From contig NZ_CP127165.1 in NCBI RefSeq assembly GCF_030264275.1, positions 1,972,001 through 2,036,000 of the forward strand: a DNA stretch of 64,000 bases, read 5' to 3'. The notes beneath the pieces were generated by a model that saw nothing but the letters and a program-made list of their open reading frames with translations, did not search any database and was not told where the DNA came from. The stretch comes from Marivivens sp. LCG002. GTDB lineage: Bacteria; Pseudomonadota; Alphaproteobacteria; Rhodobacterales; Rhodobacteraceae. Below, in pieces: positions 34,220-45,117 of this stretch (positions are counted from its first letter, which is position 1; the number at the start of each line of letters is the position of its first letter). The position numbers were made by a program, and so were the translations under genes.

Positions 34220-35215
34220 TTACGACTGCTTGCGCAGCACGATGTCGATGTAGACGGCCACGATGATGATCAGGCCCGTTACAACGATCTTCCATTCTTC
34301 CTGAACGCCCATCACCCGCAGACCGTTGGTCAGAACGCTCATGATGAATGCGCCGATGATGGTGCCCATGACCGTGCCGCGACCACCCGCAAGCGAGGTG
34401 CCGCCGATCACAACGGCTGCGATAGCGTCAAGCTCGTAGCCAAGGCCAAGCGCGGGCTGCGCCGAGTTGAGGCGGGACGACACGAGAAGACCCGCAACAC
34501 CGCAGATCATACCGCTGATCCCGTAGGTGATGATCTTCCACTTATCGACGACAACACCCGAAAGACGCGCGGCTTCTTCGTTGCTCCCCAGAGCAAAGAT
34601 ATAGCGGCCAAGGATCGAGCGGTTCAGCACGATAGAGGCGATGATCGCAACTCCAAACATGATGAATACCGAGTTCGGCATCTCGAGACCCGGGATCAAC
34701 AAAGAGATCGAGCTCTCGGGGGACAACAGCCCATAGTTCGGCGTGCTGTTGAAGTAGATCGGCTTTGCACCCGAAAACACCAGAGCAAGACCGCGCGCGA
34801 TCTGCATCATACCAAGGGTCGCGATAAAGGGCGGGATCTTGAGCTTGGCAACGGCCACGCCCGACAGAGATCCCATGAACCCGCCGAAGGCAATCGCGCC
34901 CGCGATCCCGACAGGAAGCGGCATCCCCAGATTGGTCAGGATCAGCCCCGAAATCACCGCTGTCAGCGTCATCATGGTGCCGACCGAAAGGTCGATGCCG
35001 CCCGAAATGATCACAAAAGTCACGGCCACACCAAGCACACCGTTCACAGCGGTGGCCTGCATGATGTTCACCATATTGCTCCAAGCCGCAAAGTTCGGTG
35101 CAAAGATGCTAAAGAACCCAAGCAGAATGATGAGCACAACAAAGGCCACCGCCTTTTGGAGGAAGGAGCTCGTGATGACTTTGTTGGTCGGAGCTTCTTG
35201 TGTGGTATCGGTCAT
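34220..35215 (-). CDS. Sugar ABC transporter permease (RbsC class)
   Basis: The 331-residue integral membrane protein has about eight or more hydrophobic spans and the RbsC/BPD-transp-2 signature (S-V-G-T-M-M-T-L-T-A near the third span, and G-G-T-S-L-A-G-G-R-G-T-V-M-G-T). It forms the channel for the sugar taken by the binding protein and powered by the upstream ATPase. It is 14 nt from the ATPase gene. Substrate unknown beyond the monosaccharide class. Confidence 0.88.
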   Translation of the reverse strand: MTDTTQEAPTNKVITSSFLQKAVAFVVLIILLGFFSIFAPNFAAWSNMVNIMQATAVNGVLGVAVTFVIISGGIDLSVGTMMTLTAVISGLILTNLGMPLPVGIAGAIAFGGFMGSLSGVAVAKLKIPPFIATLGMMQIARGLALVFSGAKPIYFNSTPNYGLLSPESSISLLIPGLEMPNSVFIMFGVAIIASIVLNRSILGRYIFALGSNEEAARLSGVVVDKWKIITYGISGMICGVAGLLVSSRLNSAQPALGLGYELDAIAAVVIGGTSLAGGRGTVMGTIIGAFIMSVLTNGLRVMGVQEEWKIVVTGLIIIVAVYIDIVLRKQS

Positions 35216-35229
35216 TGGATGTGTCCTGT

Positions 35230-36762
35230 TTACTCTGCTGCTTCTACGCGCTGCGTTGCGAGGGTCATGATCGCTTCTTGCGTCGCGGTCTTGCCCTCAA
35301 GCTCGCCCGTGATCCGGCCTTCGCACATCACAATGATGCGATGCGAAAGCTTGAGCACCTCGGGAAGCTCGGATGAGATGACGATGATGGCCTTACCTTC
35401 GTCTGCAAGCCCTTGAAGCAGCTTGTAGATCTCGGCCTTGGCACCGATGTCGATACCGCGGGTCGGCTCATCGAAAATGAGGATGTCGCAATCCCGCAGG
35501 AGCCACTTTGCAATAACGACCTTTTGCTGGTTGCCGCCCGATAGAAGTCGCGTTTCCTGTTCGACGGTCGGCGTTTTGACCTTGAGCTTTTGGACATATT
35601 CCTTGGCGATACTGCCGAGATCGGCATCGCGCATGAAGACACCATTGGAGGTAAACCGCTCCCAGCTTGGCATGGTGATGTTGTCACGCACCGACATGCC
35701 GGTCACAAGGCCGAAGTGTTTGCGGTCTTCACTCAGGTAAGCGATGCCGAGCTGCACTGCATCACGCGGGCTCTTGATATTGACGGCTTTGCCATGGACC
35801 TCGATCCGACCGCTGTCGACAGGATCTGCGCCAAAGATCGCGCGCGCAACCTCGGTCCGCCCTGCCCCCATCAACCCCGCAAACCCAAGGATTTCGCCCT
35901 TGTTCAGGGTAAAGTTCACATTCTGAACAGCGCGCCCTGCGTTGAGGTTCGTTACCTTGAGAGCGACCTCGTCCGACCCTTGACCATGGGCACGGCTGGT
36001 GTCGATCAGGTCGCGTCCGACCATCGCTGAAATGACTTCGCCGATGGTGGTCGTAGCGGCAGGAAGCGTGTCGATATACTGCCCGTCACGCATGATGACG
36101 ATGTGATCGGCAATGCGCTTCACCTCGTCCATCTTGTGCGTGATGTAGACGATCCCGACCCCTTGGGCCTTGAGATCGTCGATGATCGCGAAAAGATGGG
36201 CAACTTCTGCCTCGTTCAAAGCAGACGTCGGCTCGTCCATGATCAGGATTTTGGAATTGTAGGACAGCGCCTTTGCAATTTCGACCAACTGCTGTCGTGC
36301 AACAGTGAGTTTACCGACTTCGACTTTGGGGTCGATGTCGACCTTCATCCGCGCGAAAATCTTGGCGGCATCGGCATTCATCCGGTCTTCGTCGACAAAC
36401 ATCCCAAAGGCCTTGCGAGGTTCGCGGCCGATATAGATATTTTGCGCAGCGGTCAGATCGTTCATCAAGAACAGCTCTTGGTGAATGATCCCGATCCCAA
36501 GAGCTTGGGCCGTGCGCGGGTCCGGAAGTGTCACAGGCTTTCCGCCCACACTGACGGTGCCGGCATCGGGTTGATAAACGCCCGTCAAAATTTTCATCAG
36601 GGTCGATTTACCTGCGCCGTTCTCGCCCATCAGAGCGACAACTTCTCCGGCATGCACTTTGATCTGGGCTTGGCTCAGAGCCTTGACGCCCGGAAAAGCT
36701 TTGTCGATCCCCTGTGCTTCGATCAGCACGGAACCCTTGTTGCTCTCCGCAGCAATGCTCAT
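35230..36762 (-). CDS. Sugar ABC transporter ATP-binding protein (RbsA class, two ATPase domains)
   Basis: The 510-residue protein has two ABC ATPase domains. The first has Walker [11 protein letters not shown]-loop, L-T-V-A-R-Q-Q-L and D-E-P-T-S-A-L. The second has a degenerate Walker A (G-A-G-R-T-E) as usual for this class, the signature L-S-G-G-N-Q-Q-K and [20 protein letters not shown] precedes the ATG. It is the first gene of an operon with permease, binding protein and mutarotase. Upstream lies a GGTATACC palindrome, so a GntR-type repressor may act there. Confidence 0.9.
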   Translation of the reverse strand: MSIAAESNKGSVLIEAQGIDKAFPGVKALSQAQIKVHAGEVVALMGENGAGKSTLMKILTGVYQPDAGTVSVGGKPVTLPDPRTAQALGIGIIHQELFLMNDLTAAQNIYIGREPRKAFGMFVDEDRMNADAAKIFARMKVDIDPKVEVGKLTVARQQLVEIAKALSYNSKILIMDEPTSALNEAEVAHLFAIIDDLKAQGVGIVYITHKMDEVKRIADHIVIMRDGQYIDTLPAATTTIGEVISAMVGRDLIDTSRAHGQGSDEVALKVTNLNAGRAVQNVNFTLNKGEILGFAGLMGAGRTEVARAIFGADPVDSGRIEVHGKAVNIKSPRDAVQLGIAYLSEDRKHFGLVTGMSVRDNITMPSWERFTSNGVFMRDADLGSIAKEYVQKLKVKTPTVEQETRLLSGGNQQKVVIAKWLLRDCDILIFDEPTRGIDIGAKAEIYKLLQGLADEGKAIIVISSELPEVLKLSHRIIVMCEGRITGELEGKTATQEAIMTLATQRVEAAE

Positions 36763-37087
36763 GAAATCCTCCCCGCAGCACTCCTCGATAGCGCCGCATC
36801 TCCTCTTCCTTGTGAAATGGTATACCTTTATCGAAAGCCTTCAATCGAAAACTTTAGATGCAGGATTTCGCATAACATCACCGGAAACAGCCTGACGGAC
36901 TTCTATCAAGATACTGATTTTAAATAACAAAAATAGAGGTCAGGAGCGCAAGGTGGAGGCCGACCAAAAAACAGCCTCGGCTAAAAGTTTTGATCAAATC
37001 ACATCAAACCCCTCGGGTCGATGGAATTTATCAGAGAATCAGGGAAATGGGTGCGCCCTCGAATTCCGAAGGCGCAGGAGGCTTGGA
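36763..37087. other. Promoter region of the sugar transporter operon
   Basis: About 325 bases without a convincing gene. It contains a GGTATACC palindrome (36819-36826) and repeated TCGAAA motifs, 57-110 nt before the ATPase start. The distal part (36900-37080) is A-rich and shows no gene. Confidence 0.45.
36819..36826. promoter_or_regulatory. GGTATACC palindrome, possible GntR-type operator
   Basis: AAnGGTATACCnTT is symmetric and resembles the T-G-G-T-N-N-A-C-C-A operators of FadR-subgroup GntR repressors. It lies 57 nt upstream of the ATPase start codon. No regulator gene is adjacent in this window. Confidence 0.45.
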
Positions 37088-37456
37088 TCACCCTTGGATG
37101 CTCTCCAGATAATTGGCCAAAGCATAGAGTTCGGCGGGAACAGGCGTGCGGCCAACCATAATGATATCTCCAAGGTCGGTGGCTCCGAATTCAGGCATCG
37201 CGCTGTCGCTGGAACGGTGCATGCCGTCGATCTGGCTCATGACGGCATCACGGTCGAAGACCCCGCCGTTGCGGGCTGCAATCGTGGTGAGATCGGACGG
37301 CTTGCGATCAAGCCCGTCGGCCATCGGCCCGTCTCCAAGCCCTGTCGCACCGTGGCAAGCTGCGCATTGATCGGCATAGATTTTGGCACCATCCGCGACT
37401 CTCTCTTCGGTGCAGGCCGCGAGGGCGAGAACGCCCAATACTACAAGACGCTTCAT
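37088..37456 (-). CDS. Lipoprotein cytochrome c (single haem)
   Basis: The 122-residue protein has a lipobox (V-L-A-L-A-A-C15) and one C-A-A-C-H haem site (Cys31, Cys34, His35). The axial Met is likely in M-P-E-F or another downstream Met; Y-A-L-A-N-Y-L-E-S is the usual C-terminal helix of class I cytochromes c. It should be a membrane-anchored periplasmic electron carrier. Start 37456 has AGGAG at 9 nt; a longer frame to 37513 precedes the signal. It lies 87 nt downstream of lolD in the same direction but may have its own promoter. Confidence 0.85.
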   Translation of the reverse strand: MKRLVVLGVLALAACTEERVADGAKIYADQCAACHGATGLGDGPMADGLDRKPSDLTTIAARNGGVFDRDAVMSQIDGMHRSSDSAMPEFGATDLGDIIMVGRTPVPAELYALANYLESIQG

Positions 37457-37543
37457 TTCTGCTCTCCTAGAAGCTGTTTTCCCCATAATCCCGCTTTGGA
37501 GCGCCGTTGTCACGGGGAAGTTTGCGCCATTGCAATGCTTTGC

Positions 37544-38227
37544 CTAGAGCGGCGTCAATCGCCCTGCGTCAAGCCGGAGCTGACGATCCATACGCGCAGC
37601 AAGGTCAAGGTTATGCGTCGCGATAAGCGCAGAAAGCCCCGTTTCGCGCACCAGCTCCATCAAGGCGGCAAAGACGCGGTCCGAGGTCGCAGGATCGAGG
37701 TTTCCAGTGGGTTCATCGGCCAAAAGAAGGCGCGGCTTGTTCGCAAGAGCACGGCAGAAAGCCACGCGCTGCTGCTCGCCGCCCGATAAGGCCGCGGGCC
37801 TGTGGGACGCCCGTTCCTTGATGCCGACCCGATCGAGCAGAGCAAGCGCATGCGCTTGTGCATCGGATCGGGATACACCGTTCGCCAACTGGGGCAGCAC
37901 GATATTTTCAAGCGCCGAGAACTCGGGCAGCAAATGGTGGAACTGATAGACGAAACCGATATCGGTCCGACGCAGCGCGGTGCGCTGGCGGTCCCCTGCA
38001 CCGCTCAAGTCCTGCCCAGCCATTTCGACGGTGCCCTGATCAGGTGTATCGAGGAGCCCCGCAATGTGAAGAAGGGTCGACTTGCCCGCACCAGAAGGCG
38101 CGACAAGGGCGACCACTTCGCCGCGCTTGACCGAAAGATCAACGCCGCGAAGGACGTTCACTTCATTGGGTTTCCCGCGATTGTAGGACTTGCAGACCCC
38201 TTGGAGCGTCAGAACGGCATCATTCAT
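37544..38227 (-). CDS. lolD: Lipoprotein-releasing ATP-binding protein LolD
   Basis: The 227-residue ABC ATPase has Walker A A-P-S-G-A-G-K-S-T, Q-loop Y-Q-F-H-H-L-L-P-E-F (the F-H-H-L pattern of LolD), signature L-S-G-G-E-Q-Q-R and Walker B L-L-L-A-D-E-P-T. It energises release of outer-membrane lipoproteins from the inner membrane. It overlaps the end of the LolC/E permease gene by 8 nt. The lipoproteins of this window, including the putative Slam substrate, would depend on it. Confidence 0.9.
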   Translation of the reverse strand: MNDAVLTLQGVCKSYNRGKPNEVNVLRGVDLSVKRGEVVALVAPSGAGKSTLLHIAGLLDTPDQGTVEMAGQDLSGAGDRQRTALRRTDIGFVYQFHHLLPEFSALENIVLPQLANGVSRSDAQAHALALLDRVGIKERASHRPAALSGGEQQRVAFCRALANKPRLLLADEPTGNLDPATSDRVFAALMELVRETGLSALIATHNLDLAARMDRQLRLDAGRLTPL

Positions 38228-39521
38228 AGCGCAGTGCCTCCACAGGGTTCATGCGGGCGGCGCGGCGCGCTGGAAAATAGGTCACAACCCACGAAAGCGA
38301 GAGCGACAACGCCGTCGCCTTGAAGATATCGACAAGGTGAAGTTCAGCGGGAAGGTGATAGATATTCCGGATCGAAGGATCCCAGACCCCTCCCCCCGAG
38401 AGATAATTCACAAAGCTGAAAATGGGATCGATGTAGATAGCGAACAGACAGCCCAGCAGAACGCCCATAAGCGTGCCGACCGTGCCGATCCCCGCGCCAC
38501 AGATAAAGAAGACCCGAAGGATCGACCCTTCGGTAAGGCCCATGGTGCGCAAGATCCCCACGTCGCGCCCTTTGTTCTTCACGAGCATGATCAACCCCGA
38601 AATAATATTCATCGAAGCGATCAGAACGAGGATCGAGAGGAGGATGAACATCACATTGTCCTCGACCGTCAAAGCCCGCAGGAACGCGCCCGAGCTGTCA
38701 CGCCATGTCCAGCCAAGCGCACGCTCGCCTGCAACATCGAGAATAGGAGCGACATAGCGCTCGACCTCGTCGGGATCGTCGACCATGACTTCGATCTCGT
38801 CTGCGACACCGTCTTTGTCGAAGAATATCTGCGCTTCATTGATGGGGATATAGACGCGCGTGCGGTCCACGTCCCAGCGTCCCGCCGTAAAGATATAGGT
38901 CACGTCATAAGCGCTCACCCGCGGTGACGTGCCAAAGGCGGTGCGGGTGCCGTTCGGCGAAATGATCTTGATCTTATCGCCAACGGTAATTCCAAGCTCG
39001 CGCGCGACACCCGACCCGATGGCAGCACCTGCGGCAAAATCATCGATCGAGCCCCAGGACTGTTCGGGCTGGGCGACGCCGGGGATCGTCAACAAATCGG
39101 CAGGCGCAATGCCATAGACTTCGACCCCTGCATTGGCGTTGGCAAAGTTGGCCATGACTTGACCGCGGACCAAAGGCGCGGCGCGTGTGACGCCTTGGAC
39201 GCCGCGAATGGCCTCGGCCATCGCTTCGTAATCGGCAATCACACGAGAGGTCTGACCTGTCTCATTGATCTCGAGCGATTGGTAAACGGTGATATGCGCA
39301 TTGGAGCCAAGGATCGTGCCCACGAATTCAGAGCGGAATCCGGATCGGATCGCAAGAGTGGCAACAAGCGCAAAGACCGCAAGCGTGACCCCGATCAGGC
39401 TGATCCAGGTCATCACGCTCACACCGCCCTCGGCGCGCTTGGCCTTGATGTAGCGCCAAGCGATCATCCATTCGAAAGCAGCAAAAGGCGGCGTGGATTT
39501 TATCCGGTTCTCAAATGACAT
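38220..39521 (-). CDS. lolC: Lipoprotein-releasing permease LolC/E
   Basis: The 433-residue protein has the LolC/E plan: an N-terminal span (W-M-I-A-W-R-Y-I-K-A-K and V-S-V-M-T-W-I-S-L-I-G-V), a large periplasmic domain, and three C-terminal spans including M-F-I-L-L-S-I-L-V-L-I-A-S-M-N-I-I-S-G-L, ending P-V-E-A-L-R-Y-E. It works with LolD to transfer lipoproteins to the periplasmic carrier LolA. It follows proS at about 100 nt in the same direction, so proS-lolC-lolD is a probable operon. Only one such permease is encoded, as in many Alphaproteobacteria with a single LolF-like form. Confidence 0.9.
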   Translation of the reverse strand: MSFENRIKSTPPFAAFEWMIAWRYIKAKRAEGGVSVMTWISLIGVTLAVFALVATLAIRSGFRSEFVGTILGSNAHITVYQSLEINETGQTSRVIADYEAMAEAIRGVQGVTRAAPLVRGQVMANFANANAGVEVYGIAPADLLTIPGVAQPEQSWGSIDDFAAGAAIGSGVARELGITVGDKIKIISPNGTRTAFGTSPRVSAYDVTYIFTAGRWDVDRTRVYIPINEAQIFFDKDGVADEIEVMVDDPDEVERYVAPILDVAGERALGWTWRDSSGAFLRALTVEDNVMFILLSILVLIASMNIISGLIMLVKNKGRDVGILRTMGLTEGSILRVFFICGAGIGTVGTLMGVLLGCLFAIYIDPIFSFVNYLSGGGVWDPSIRNIYHLPAELHLVDIFKATALSLSLSWVVTYFPARRAARMNPVEALRYE

Positions 39522-39621
39522 TCCCAGCCCTCAAACTATCGCCTGCCTTTGCCATATCCCGCCCCTCTCCGAAATAGAGCGGGCGGTCAAAAAAGCGGGA
39601 GCACTGCCCCCGCTTCTTCGA

Positions 39622-40977
39622 TCATGCACCTTTGGGGTGCGGATGTTTGGCGTAGATCTCTTTGATCTTTGCAACGGCTGCCGCCGGCGAAAGTTCCTCG
39701 CTCTCGCCCGTGCGGCGCGAGGTGAGTTCGACAACACCGTTGGCAAGACCGCGCGGCCCCACCGTGATCCGCCAAGGCAGACCAATGAGATCCATGGTCG
39801 CGAATTTGCCGCCTGCCCGCTCGTTACGATCGTCATAAAGCGGTTCGAACCCGAGAGCGGTCAGCTCGTTGTAGAGGCTTTCACAAGCACCATCGGCCGC
39901 TTCGTCACCCTGCTTGAGGTTGACGATACCGACGTGGAACGGCGTGACGCCTTCGGGCCAGATGATGCCCTTTTCGTCGTGGCTGGCTTCGATGATCGCG
40001 CCAAGCAGACGCGAAACACCGATCCCGTGCGAGCCCATGTGGACGGGAACGCGGTTGCCTTCGTTGTCGACGACGGTTGCGCCCATCGGCTCGGAATATT
40101 TGGTCCCGAAATAGAAGATCTGGCCCACTTCGATCCCACGCGCCACGCGGCGACGCTCTTCGGGGATCTGGTTGAAGATCGCCTCGTCGTGGGTTTCATC
40201 GGTGCGGGCATAGCGCGAGGTGAATTCCTCAAGAACCGCCTGACATTGCTCGCGGTTGTCATAGTCGATCTCGCGATCGCCGAAGGTCAGATCGGTGATC
40301 TGGCTGTCGTAGAAGACCTCGGATTCACCTGTTTCCGCGAGAACGAGGAATTCATGCGTATCGTCGCCGCCGATGGGGCCGGAATCCGCACGCATCGGGA
40401 TCGCCTGAAGGCCCATGCGCTCATAGGTGCGCAGGTAGCTCACAAGGTGACGGTTATAGGCGTGGAGCGCATCTTCTTTCGTAAGATCGAAATTATAGCC
40501 GTCCTTCATGTAGAATTCGCGGCCGCGCATCACGCCGAAACGCGGACGCACTTCATCGCGGAACTTCCACTGGATCTGATAGATTGTGAGCGGCAGGTCC
40601 TTGTAGCTGTTCACATGGGCACGGAACACATCAGTGAACATTTCCTCGGCGGTCGGGGAAAACAGCATATCGCGCTCGTGCCGGTCCTGCATCCGGAGCA
40701 TTTCGGGACCGTAGGCGTCATAGCGCCCCGACTCGCGCCACAGATCGGCAGGCTGGAGCGTCGGCATCTGCATCGGGATGTGCCCCGCGCGGATTTGCTC
40801 GTCATGCACGATATTCTCGATCTTGCGCAGGACTTTGAAACCAAGCGGCAACCATGAATAAATGCCTGCGGCTTGCTGTTTGATCATACCGGCCCGCAGC
40901 ATCAAGCGGTGTGAAACGATCTGCGCCTCGGCAGGGTTTTCTTTCAGAACGGGCAGGAAGTAGCGGCTCAGGCGCAT
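39622..40977 (-). CDS. proS: Prolyl-tRNA synthetase
   Basis: The 451-residue class II synthetase has motif 1 (S-Y-F-L-P-V-L then [13 protein letters not shown]), the P-T-A-E-E region, motif 2 ([18 protein letters not shown]) and motif 3 (S-H-G-I-G-V-S-R-L). It charges tRNA-Pro in the cytoplasm. The length is that of the short alphaproteobacterial form without the insertion (editing) domain. No downstream gene depends on it in function, but lolC-lolD follow in the same direction. The start is the family start. Confidence 0.94.
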   Translation of the reverse strand: MRLSRYFLPVLKENPAEAQIVSHRLMLRAGMIKQQAAGIYSWLPLGFKVLRKIENIVHDEQIRAGHIPMQMPTLQPADLWRESGRYDAYGPEMLRMQDRHERDMLFSPTAEEMFTDVFRAHVNSYKDLPLTIYQIQWKFRDEVRPRFGVMRGREFYMKDGYNFDLTKEDALHAYNRHLVSYLRTYERMGLQAIPMRADSGPIGGDDTHEFLVLAETGESEVFYDSQITDLTFGDREIDYDNREQCQAVLEEFTSRYARTDETHDEAIFNQIPEERRRVARGIEVGQIFYFGTKYSEPMGATVVDNEGNRVPVHMGSHGIGVSRLLGAIIEASHDEKGIIWPEGVTPFHVGIVNLKQGDEAADGACESLYNELTALGFEPLYDDRNERAGGKFATMDLIGLPWRITVGPRGLANGVVELTSRRTGESEELSPAAAVAKIKEIYAKHPHPKGA

Positions 40978-41128
40978 GGAAACGGTCCCCGAAGGTTAGG
41001 AGTTAATCGCAAGGGGTTTACGAAAGCCCGAGCGCGCAAGCAAGCCAAGTCGAACAGTTCTGCCCAATTAGACTTGAACTCTGGCGGGCTTGCGCCGAAA
41101 TATGCACCAAGATTTGAGGAATTCATTC

Positions 41129-42193
41129 ATGGCTCTGCCGATCAAAGACCAAGTCCGCTATTGGGTTGTTGCCGCTGCCGCGCTTTCGGTCAGCCTCTGG
41201 TTTCTGGGCGATGTGATCCTGCCCTTTGTCCTCGGTGGAGCGATTGCCTATCTTCTCGACCCTATCGCCGACCGACTGGAGGCCTTGGGCCTGACCCGTG
41301 CGATGTCCGTTGCGACGATAACCATCGTGGCGATTTTGCTCTTTGTGATCCTCGCGCTTTTGGTCATTCCGACTCTCGTCCAGCAAACGGGGCAGCTTAT
41401 CAACACCGCGCCCGCGCTCTTCGAAAACCTGCAACAGTGGCTCACAGAGCGCTTTCCCTCGCTGATCGATCAGGAAAGCATGATCCGCCAGCAGCTTGCC
41501 GCAACGGGCGAAACGATCAAGTCCAAGGGCGGCGAGCTTCTTAATAGCGTGCTGACCTCGGCCATGAGCCTTTTCAATATCCTCATCCTGTTGATCGTTG
41601 TTCCTGTCGTGACTTTTTACCTCTTGCTCGACTGGGACAACATGGTCGCCCGCGTAGACGAGCTTTTGCCGCGCGACCACGCTCCCGTTGTGCGCCAATT
41701 GGCCAAACAGGTGGATGCGACCCTCGCCTCCTTTATCCGCGGCCAAGGCACGGTCTGTCTGATCCTCGGGTCCTTTTATGCGATTGCCCTGATGCTGGTC
41801 GGGCTTCAATTCGGACTTGTTGCGGGTGCAGTGGCAGGCGCTTTGACCTTTATCCCCTATGTCGGTGCAATTGTCGGCGGCGCTCTGTCCATCGGCCTTG
41901 CGATCTTCCAGTTCTGGGGGGAATGGACATGGATCGCAGCTGTCGCGGGCATCTTTGCCGTGGGCCAGTTCCTCGAAGGCAACGTTCTGACGCCCAAACT
42001 CGTGGGAAGCAGCATCGGCCTTCATCCCGTCTGGCTGATCTTTGCGCTCTCGGTTTTCGGGTCTCTGTTCGGGTTTGTCGGGATGCTTGTCGCAGTGCCC
42101 GTGGCCGCCGTTCTGGGTGTGTTTGCACGCTTTGCAATTGCGCACTACAAGGAAGGCAGGCTTTACAAGGGTCTGAGCGGAAACGACGAGTAA
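41129..42193 (+). CDS. AI-2E/PerM-family transporter
   Basis: The 354-residue membrane protein has the PerM/AI-2E transporter layout: N-terminal spans (Y-W-V-V-A-A-A-A-L-S-V-S-L-W-F-L-G-D), a helical middle region with Y-L-L-D-P-I-A-D-R-L-E, and a C-terminal block including G-L-V-A-G-A-V-A-G and F-L-E-G-N-V-L-T-P-K-L-V-G-S-S-I-G-L-H-P, which is conserved in the family. Reported substrates vary (autoinducer-2, Na+/H+). ATG 41129 follows GAGGA at 8 nt. It is followed directly by hdaA. Confidence 0.88.
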   Translation: MALPIKDQVRYWVVAAAALSVSLWFLGDVILPFVLGGAIAYLLDPIADRLEALGLTRAMSVATITIVAILLFVILALLVIPTLVQQTGQLINTAPALFENLQQWLTERFPSLIDQESMIRQQLAATGETIKSKGGELLNSVLTSAMSLFNILILLIVVPVVTFYLLLDWDNMVARVDELLPRDHAPVVRQLAKQVDATLASFIRGQGTVCLILGSFYAIALMLVGLQFGLVAGAVAGALTFIPYVGAIVGGALSIGLAIFQFWGEWTWIAAVAGIFAVGQFLEGNVLTPKLVGSSIGLHPVWLIFALSVFGSLFGFVGMLVAVPVAAVLGVFARFAIAHYKEGRLYKGLSGNDE

Positions 42194-42865
42194 ATGGCGG
42201 AACAACTGAACTTTGACTGGCCGACGCGTGTTGCTCTCGGCCCTGACGATTATTTCGTCTCGGAAGCCAATGTTCAGGCCTATGCCATGCTCAAGGCTCC
42301 CGAAAGTTGGCCCGAAGGTAAACTTGCACTTATCGGACCTAAATCATCGGGGAAGAGCCATCTGGCGCGTGTTTTCCGTCACTTTTTCAATGCCAGTATC
42401 ATTTCGGCTGCAAACCTCGAAGTGACAGAGGCGCTGCGCTCTGCACCGGCGCTTGTGATCGAAGATATGGAGACGCTCGGCTCGGACAAGGAAGAAGAGC
42501 TCTTCCATCTCCACAATCACCTGCGCCAGCGTCGGGTTCCCTTGTTGATGACCTCGGTCAAAGCGCCCAGCGCTTGGACCATCACGCTCCCCGATCTTGC
42601 CAGCCGTATGCAGGCCACTTCGGTGGTGAGCATCGACGATCCCGACGACCGCCTCTTGTCCGCAATCTTGATGAAGCTTTTTCAGGACCGGCAGATCGCA
42701 CCCAAGCCCCAACTCATCGAGTATCTTTCGACGCGCATCGAGCGATCTTTTGCCGCCGCCGCCGAGATTGTCGACCTTCTCGACCGCGAGGCATTGGCCC
42801 AAGGTAAACCGCTCAACATCATGCTCGCTCGAACGTTGCTGGACAAAGACGTCGCCCTTGGGTGA
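42194..42865 (+). CDS. hdaA: HdaA-like DnaA-homologous regulator of replication initiation
   Basis: The 223-residue AAA+ protein lacks the DNA-binding domain of DnaA and has Walker [10 protein letters not shown] near residue 48 and a DnaA-like V-I-E-D-M-E Walker B. The N-terminal Q-L-N-F-D-W resembles the clamp-binding peptide Q-L-x-L/F-D/x of Hda, which docks on the beta clamp. HdaA inactivates DnaA-ATP after initiation. It starts on the base after the transporter stop, so the two are coupled, and ppk begins about 30 nt downstream. Confidence 0.87.
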   Translation: MAEQLNFDWPTRVALGPDDYFVSEANVQAYAMLKAPESWPEGKLALIGPKSSGKSHLARVFRHFFNASIISAANLEVTEALRSAPALVIEDMETLGSDKEEELFHLHNHLRQRRVPLLMTSVKAPSAWTITLPDLASRMQATSVVSIDDPDDRLLSAILMKLFQDRQIAPKPQLIEYLSTRIERSFAAAAEIVDLLDREALAQGKPLNIMLARTLLDKDVALG

Positions 42866-42896
42866 TAGTCACAAAACCTTTTCATTTCGGCGGCAT

Positions 42897-45071
42897 ATGC
42901 CCAGCATGACACTCTCGAACTTTCTAGATTCGCCATTCCCCGAAGCCGTCGATCTTGATGCCGATCTGACAGGTCCGTCCCGTTTCTATAATCGGGAACT
43001 GAGCTGGCTCGGGTTCAACTGGCGTGTGCTTGAAGAGGCTGAAAATCCGCGCACCCCGCTTCTGGAGCGGCTGCGCTTTTTGTCGATCTCGGCCACCAAC
43101 CTTGATGAATTCTACACTGTTCGGGTAGCAGGTCTTCGCGAACTCAAGCGTGCAGGAAATACCACACCCGCGCTTGATGGTCTGACACCTGCTGAACAGC
43201 TTGTCTTGATCGACCTTGATGCCCGCCGCCTCATGGCGCGACAGCAAACGGTGTATGACTCTTTGCGCGTTGAGATGGCCGAACGTGGACTGTCGATCCT
43301 TGGTCGTGCCGATCTTGCCGAAAGCGATCTTCCCTATCTCGAAGATTTCTTTCTGAACAAAGTGTTCCCCGTGCTTTCGCCGCTTGCCGTCGACCCTGCG
43401 CACCCCTTCCCGTTCATTCCGAACGAAGGATTTGCGCTGGCGCTCTCGCTTGAAAGCGCAACGCGCCCTGCGCTTCGTGCGCTGCTCCCCGTCCCGCACC
43501 AGATCGACCGTTTTATCCGCCTTCCTTCTGAAACGGGCCTACGCTTCTTGCCTTTGGAGGAGCTCCTTCTCCTTCACATCGGGCAACTCTTTCCCGGCTA
43601 CAAGATCAAAGGCCACTGCGCCTTTAACGTGCTGCGCGACAGCGATCTTGAAGTCGAAGAAGAGGCCGAGGATCTCGTCCGCGAATTCGAAGTGGCACTG
43701 AAACGGCGGCGGCGCGGTGAAGTCGTGCGCATGAAAATGTCCTGCGGGTCCCCGAGCGCGCTCAAAAAGCTTATCATGAGCGAACTGCATGTGACCGAGG
43801 ACGAGGTTGTCGAAGTCGAAGGGCTTATCGGCATCGCCGACCTCAGCGAGCTTGTCGTCGACGATTTCCCAGACCTCCTTTGGCCGCCCTACAGCCCGCG
43901 TGTTCCCGAACGGGTGCAGGACCATGATGGCGACATGTTCTCGGCGATCCGTCAGAAGGACATGCTTCTCCATCACCCTTATGAAACCTTCGACATGGTG
44001 GTGCGGTTCCTCAAGCAAGCTGCTGCCGACCCCGATGTGGTTGCGATCAAACAGACGCTTTACCGGACCTCCAAGAACTCGCCCATCGTCGAGGCGCTTT
44101 GCGAGGCTGCCGAAGACGGGAAATCCGTCACCGCGCTTGTCGAACTCAAGGCTCGCTTCGACGAAGCCGCAAATATCCGACAGTCCCGCCGTCTGGAACG
44201 CGCAGGCGCCCATGTGGTTTACGGGTTCACCCAATATAAAACCCACGCCAAGATCAGCACGGTCGTGAGGCGCGAAGGCGACCAACTCGTCACTTACACG
44301 CATTACGGCACGGGCAACTATCACCCGATTACCGCCCGCATCTATACCGATCTCAGCCTCTTTACCTGCGATGCAAAGCTCGGACGGGACGCGACCAAGG
44401 TTTTCAATTTCCTTTCGGGTTATGCCCAACCAGACGGGCTTGAAAACCTTGCTATTTCGCCGCTGACGCTCAAGCCGACCTTGCTGAAGATGATCGCGAA
44501 CGAGGCCGAACACGCGCGCAATGGCCGCCCTGCGATGATTTGGGCCAAGATGAACAGCCTGATCGAGAAAGACGTGATCGACGCGCTCTACGAAGCCAGT
44601 CAGGCGGGCGTAAAGATCAGCCTTGTCGTCCGCGGCATTTGCGGCTTGCGTCCGGGCATCAAAGGTCTTTCGGAAAATATCCGCGTCAAATCCATCATCG
44701 GACGATTTCTTGAACACAGCCGCATCGTCTGCTTCGGCAATGGTTACGGCTTACCTTCGAAAAAGGCGCGTGTGTTCATTTCTTCTGCCGACTGGATGAG
44801 CCGAAATCTCAATCGCCGTGTCGAGACACTTATCGAAATCACGAACCCCACGGTCCAAGCCCAGATCGTAAGCCAGATCATGGCGGCGAACATGGCGGAT
44901 GTTGCCCAAAGCTGGGTGATGGCGGCAGACGGCAAATTCTATCGCCCCGAGATCAAAGACGGTGACTTTGCCTTTAGTTGTCACCGCTTCTTTATGGAAA
45001 ACCCTTCGTTGTCGGGACGCGGATCGGCAGGCGCGAGTGACGTCCCGCAACTCACGCACACCGAAGATTGA
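42897..45071 (+). CDS. ppk1: Polyphosphate kinase 1
   Basis: The 724-residue protein has the PPK1 order: an N-terminal domain with [14 protein letters not shown], a head domain, and two C-terminal domains with Y-K-T-H-A-K-I and T-H-Y-G-T-G-N-Y-H. The His in the T-H-A-K block corresponds to the autophosphorylated residue. It polymerises phosphate from ATP. ATG 42897 and 42906 are both possible; the longer frame upstream (to 42750) is inside hdaA. Together with the following ppx it forms a polyphosphate module. Confidence 0.93.
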   Translation: MPSMTLSNFLDSPFPEAVDLDADLTGPSRFYNRELSWLGFNWRVLEEAENPRTPLLERLRFLSISATNLDEFYTVRVAGLRELKRAGNTTPALDGLTPAEQLVLIDLDARRLMARQQTVYDSLRVEMAERGLSILGRADLAESDLPYLEDFFLNKVFPVLSPLAVDPAHPFPFIPNEGFALALSLESATRPALRALLPVPHQIDRFIRLPSETGLRFLPLEELLLLHIGQLFPGYKIKGHCAFNVLRDSDLEVEEEAEDLVREFEVALKRRRRGEVVRMKMSCGSPSALKKLIMSELHVTEDEVVEVEGLIGIADLSELVVDDFPDLLWPPYSPRVPERVQDHDGDMFSAIRQKDMLLHHPYETFDMVVRFLKQAAADPDVVAIKQTLYRTSKNSPIVEALCEAAEDGKSVTALVELKARFDEAANIRQSRRLERAGAHVVYGFTQYKTHAKISTVVRREGDQLVTYTHYGTGNYHPITARIYTDLSLFTCDAKLGRDATKVFNFLSGYAQPDGLENLAISPLTLKPTLLKMIANEAEHARNGRPAMIWAKMNSLIEKDVIDALYEASQAGVKISLVVRGICGLRPGIKGLSENIRVKSIIGRFLEHSRIVCFGNGYGLPSKKARVFISSADWMSRNLNRRVETLIEITNPTVQAQIVSQIMAANMADVAQSWVMAADGKFYRPEIKDGDFAFSCHRFFMENPSLSGRGSAGASDVPQLTHTED

Positions 45072-45117
45072 CTCTGAAGCTCTGCTTGGCCAAAGGTCGG
45101 GATGAATGGGAGAATTC

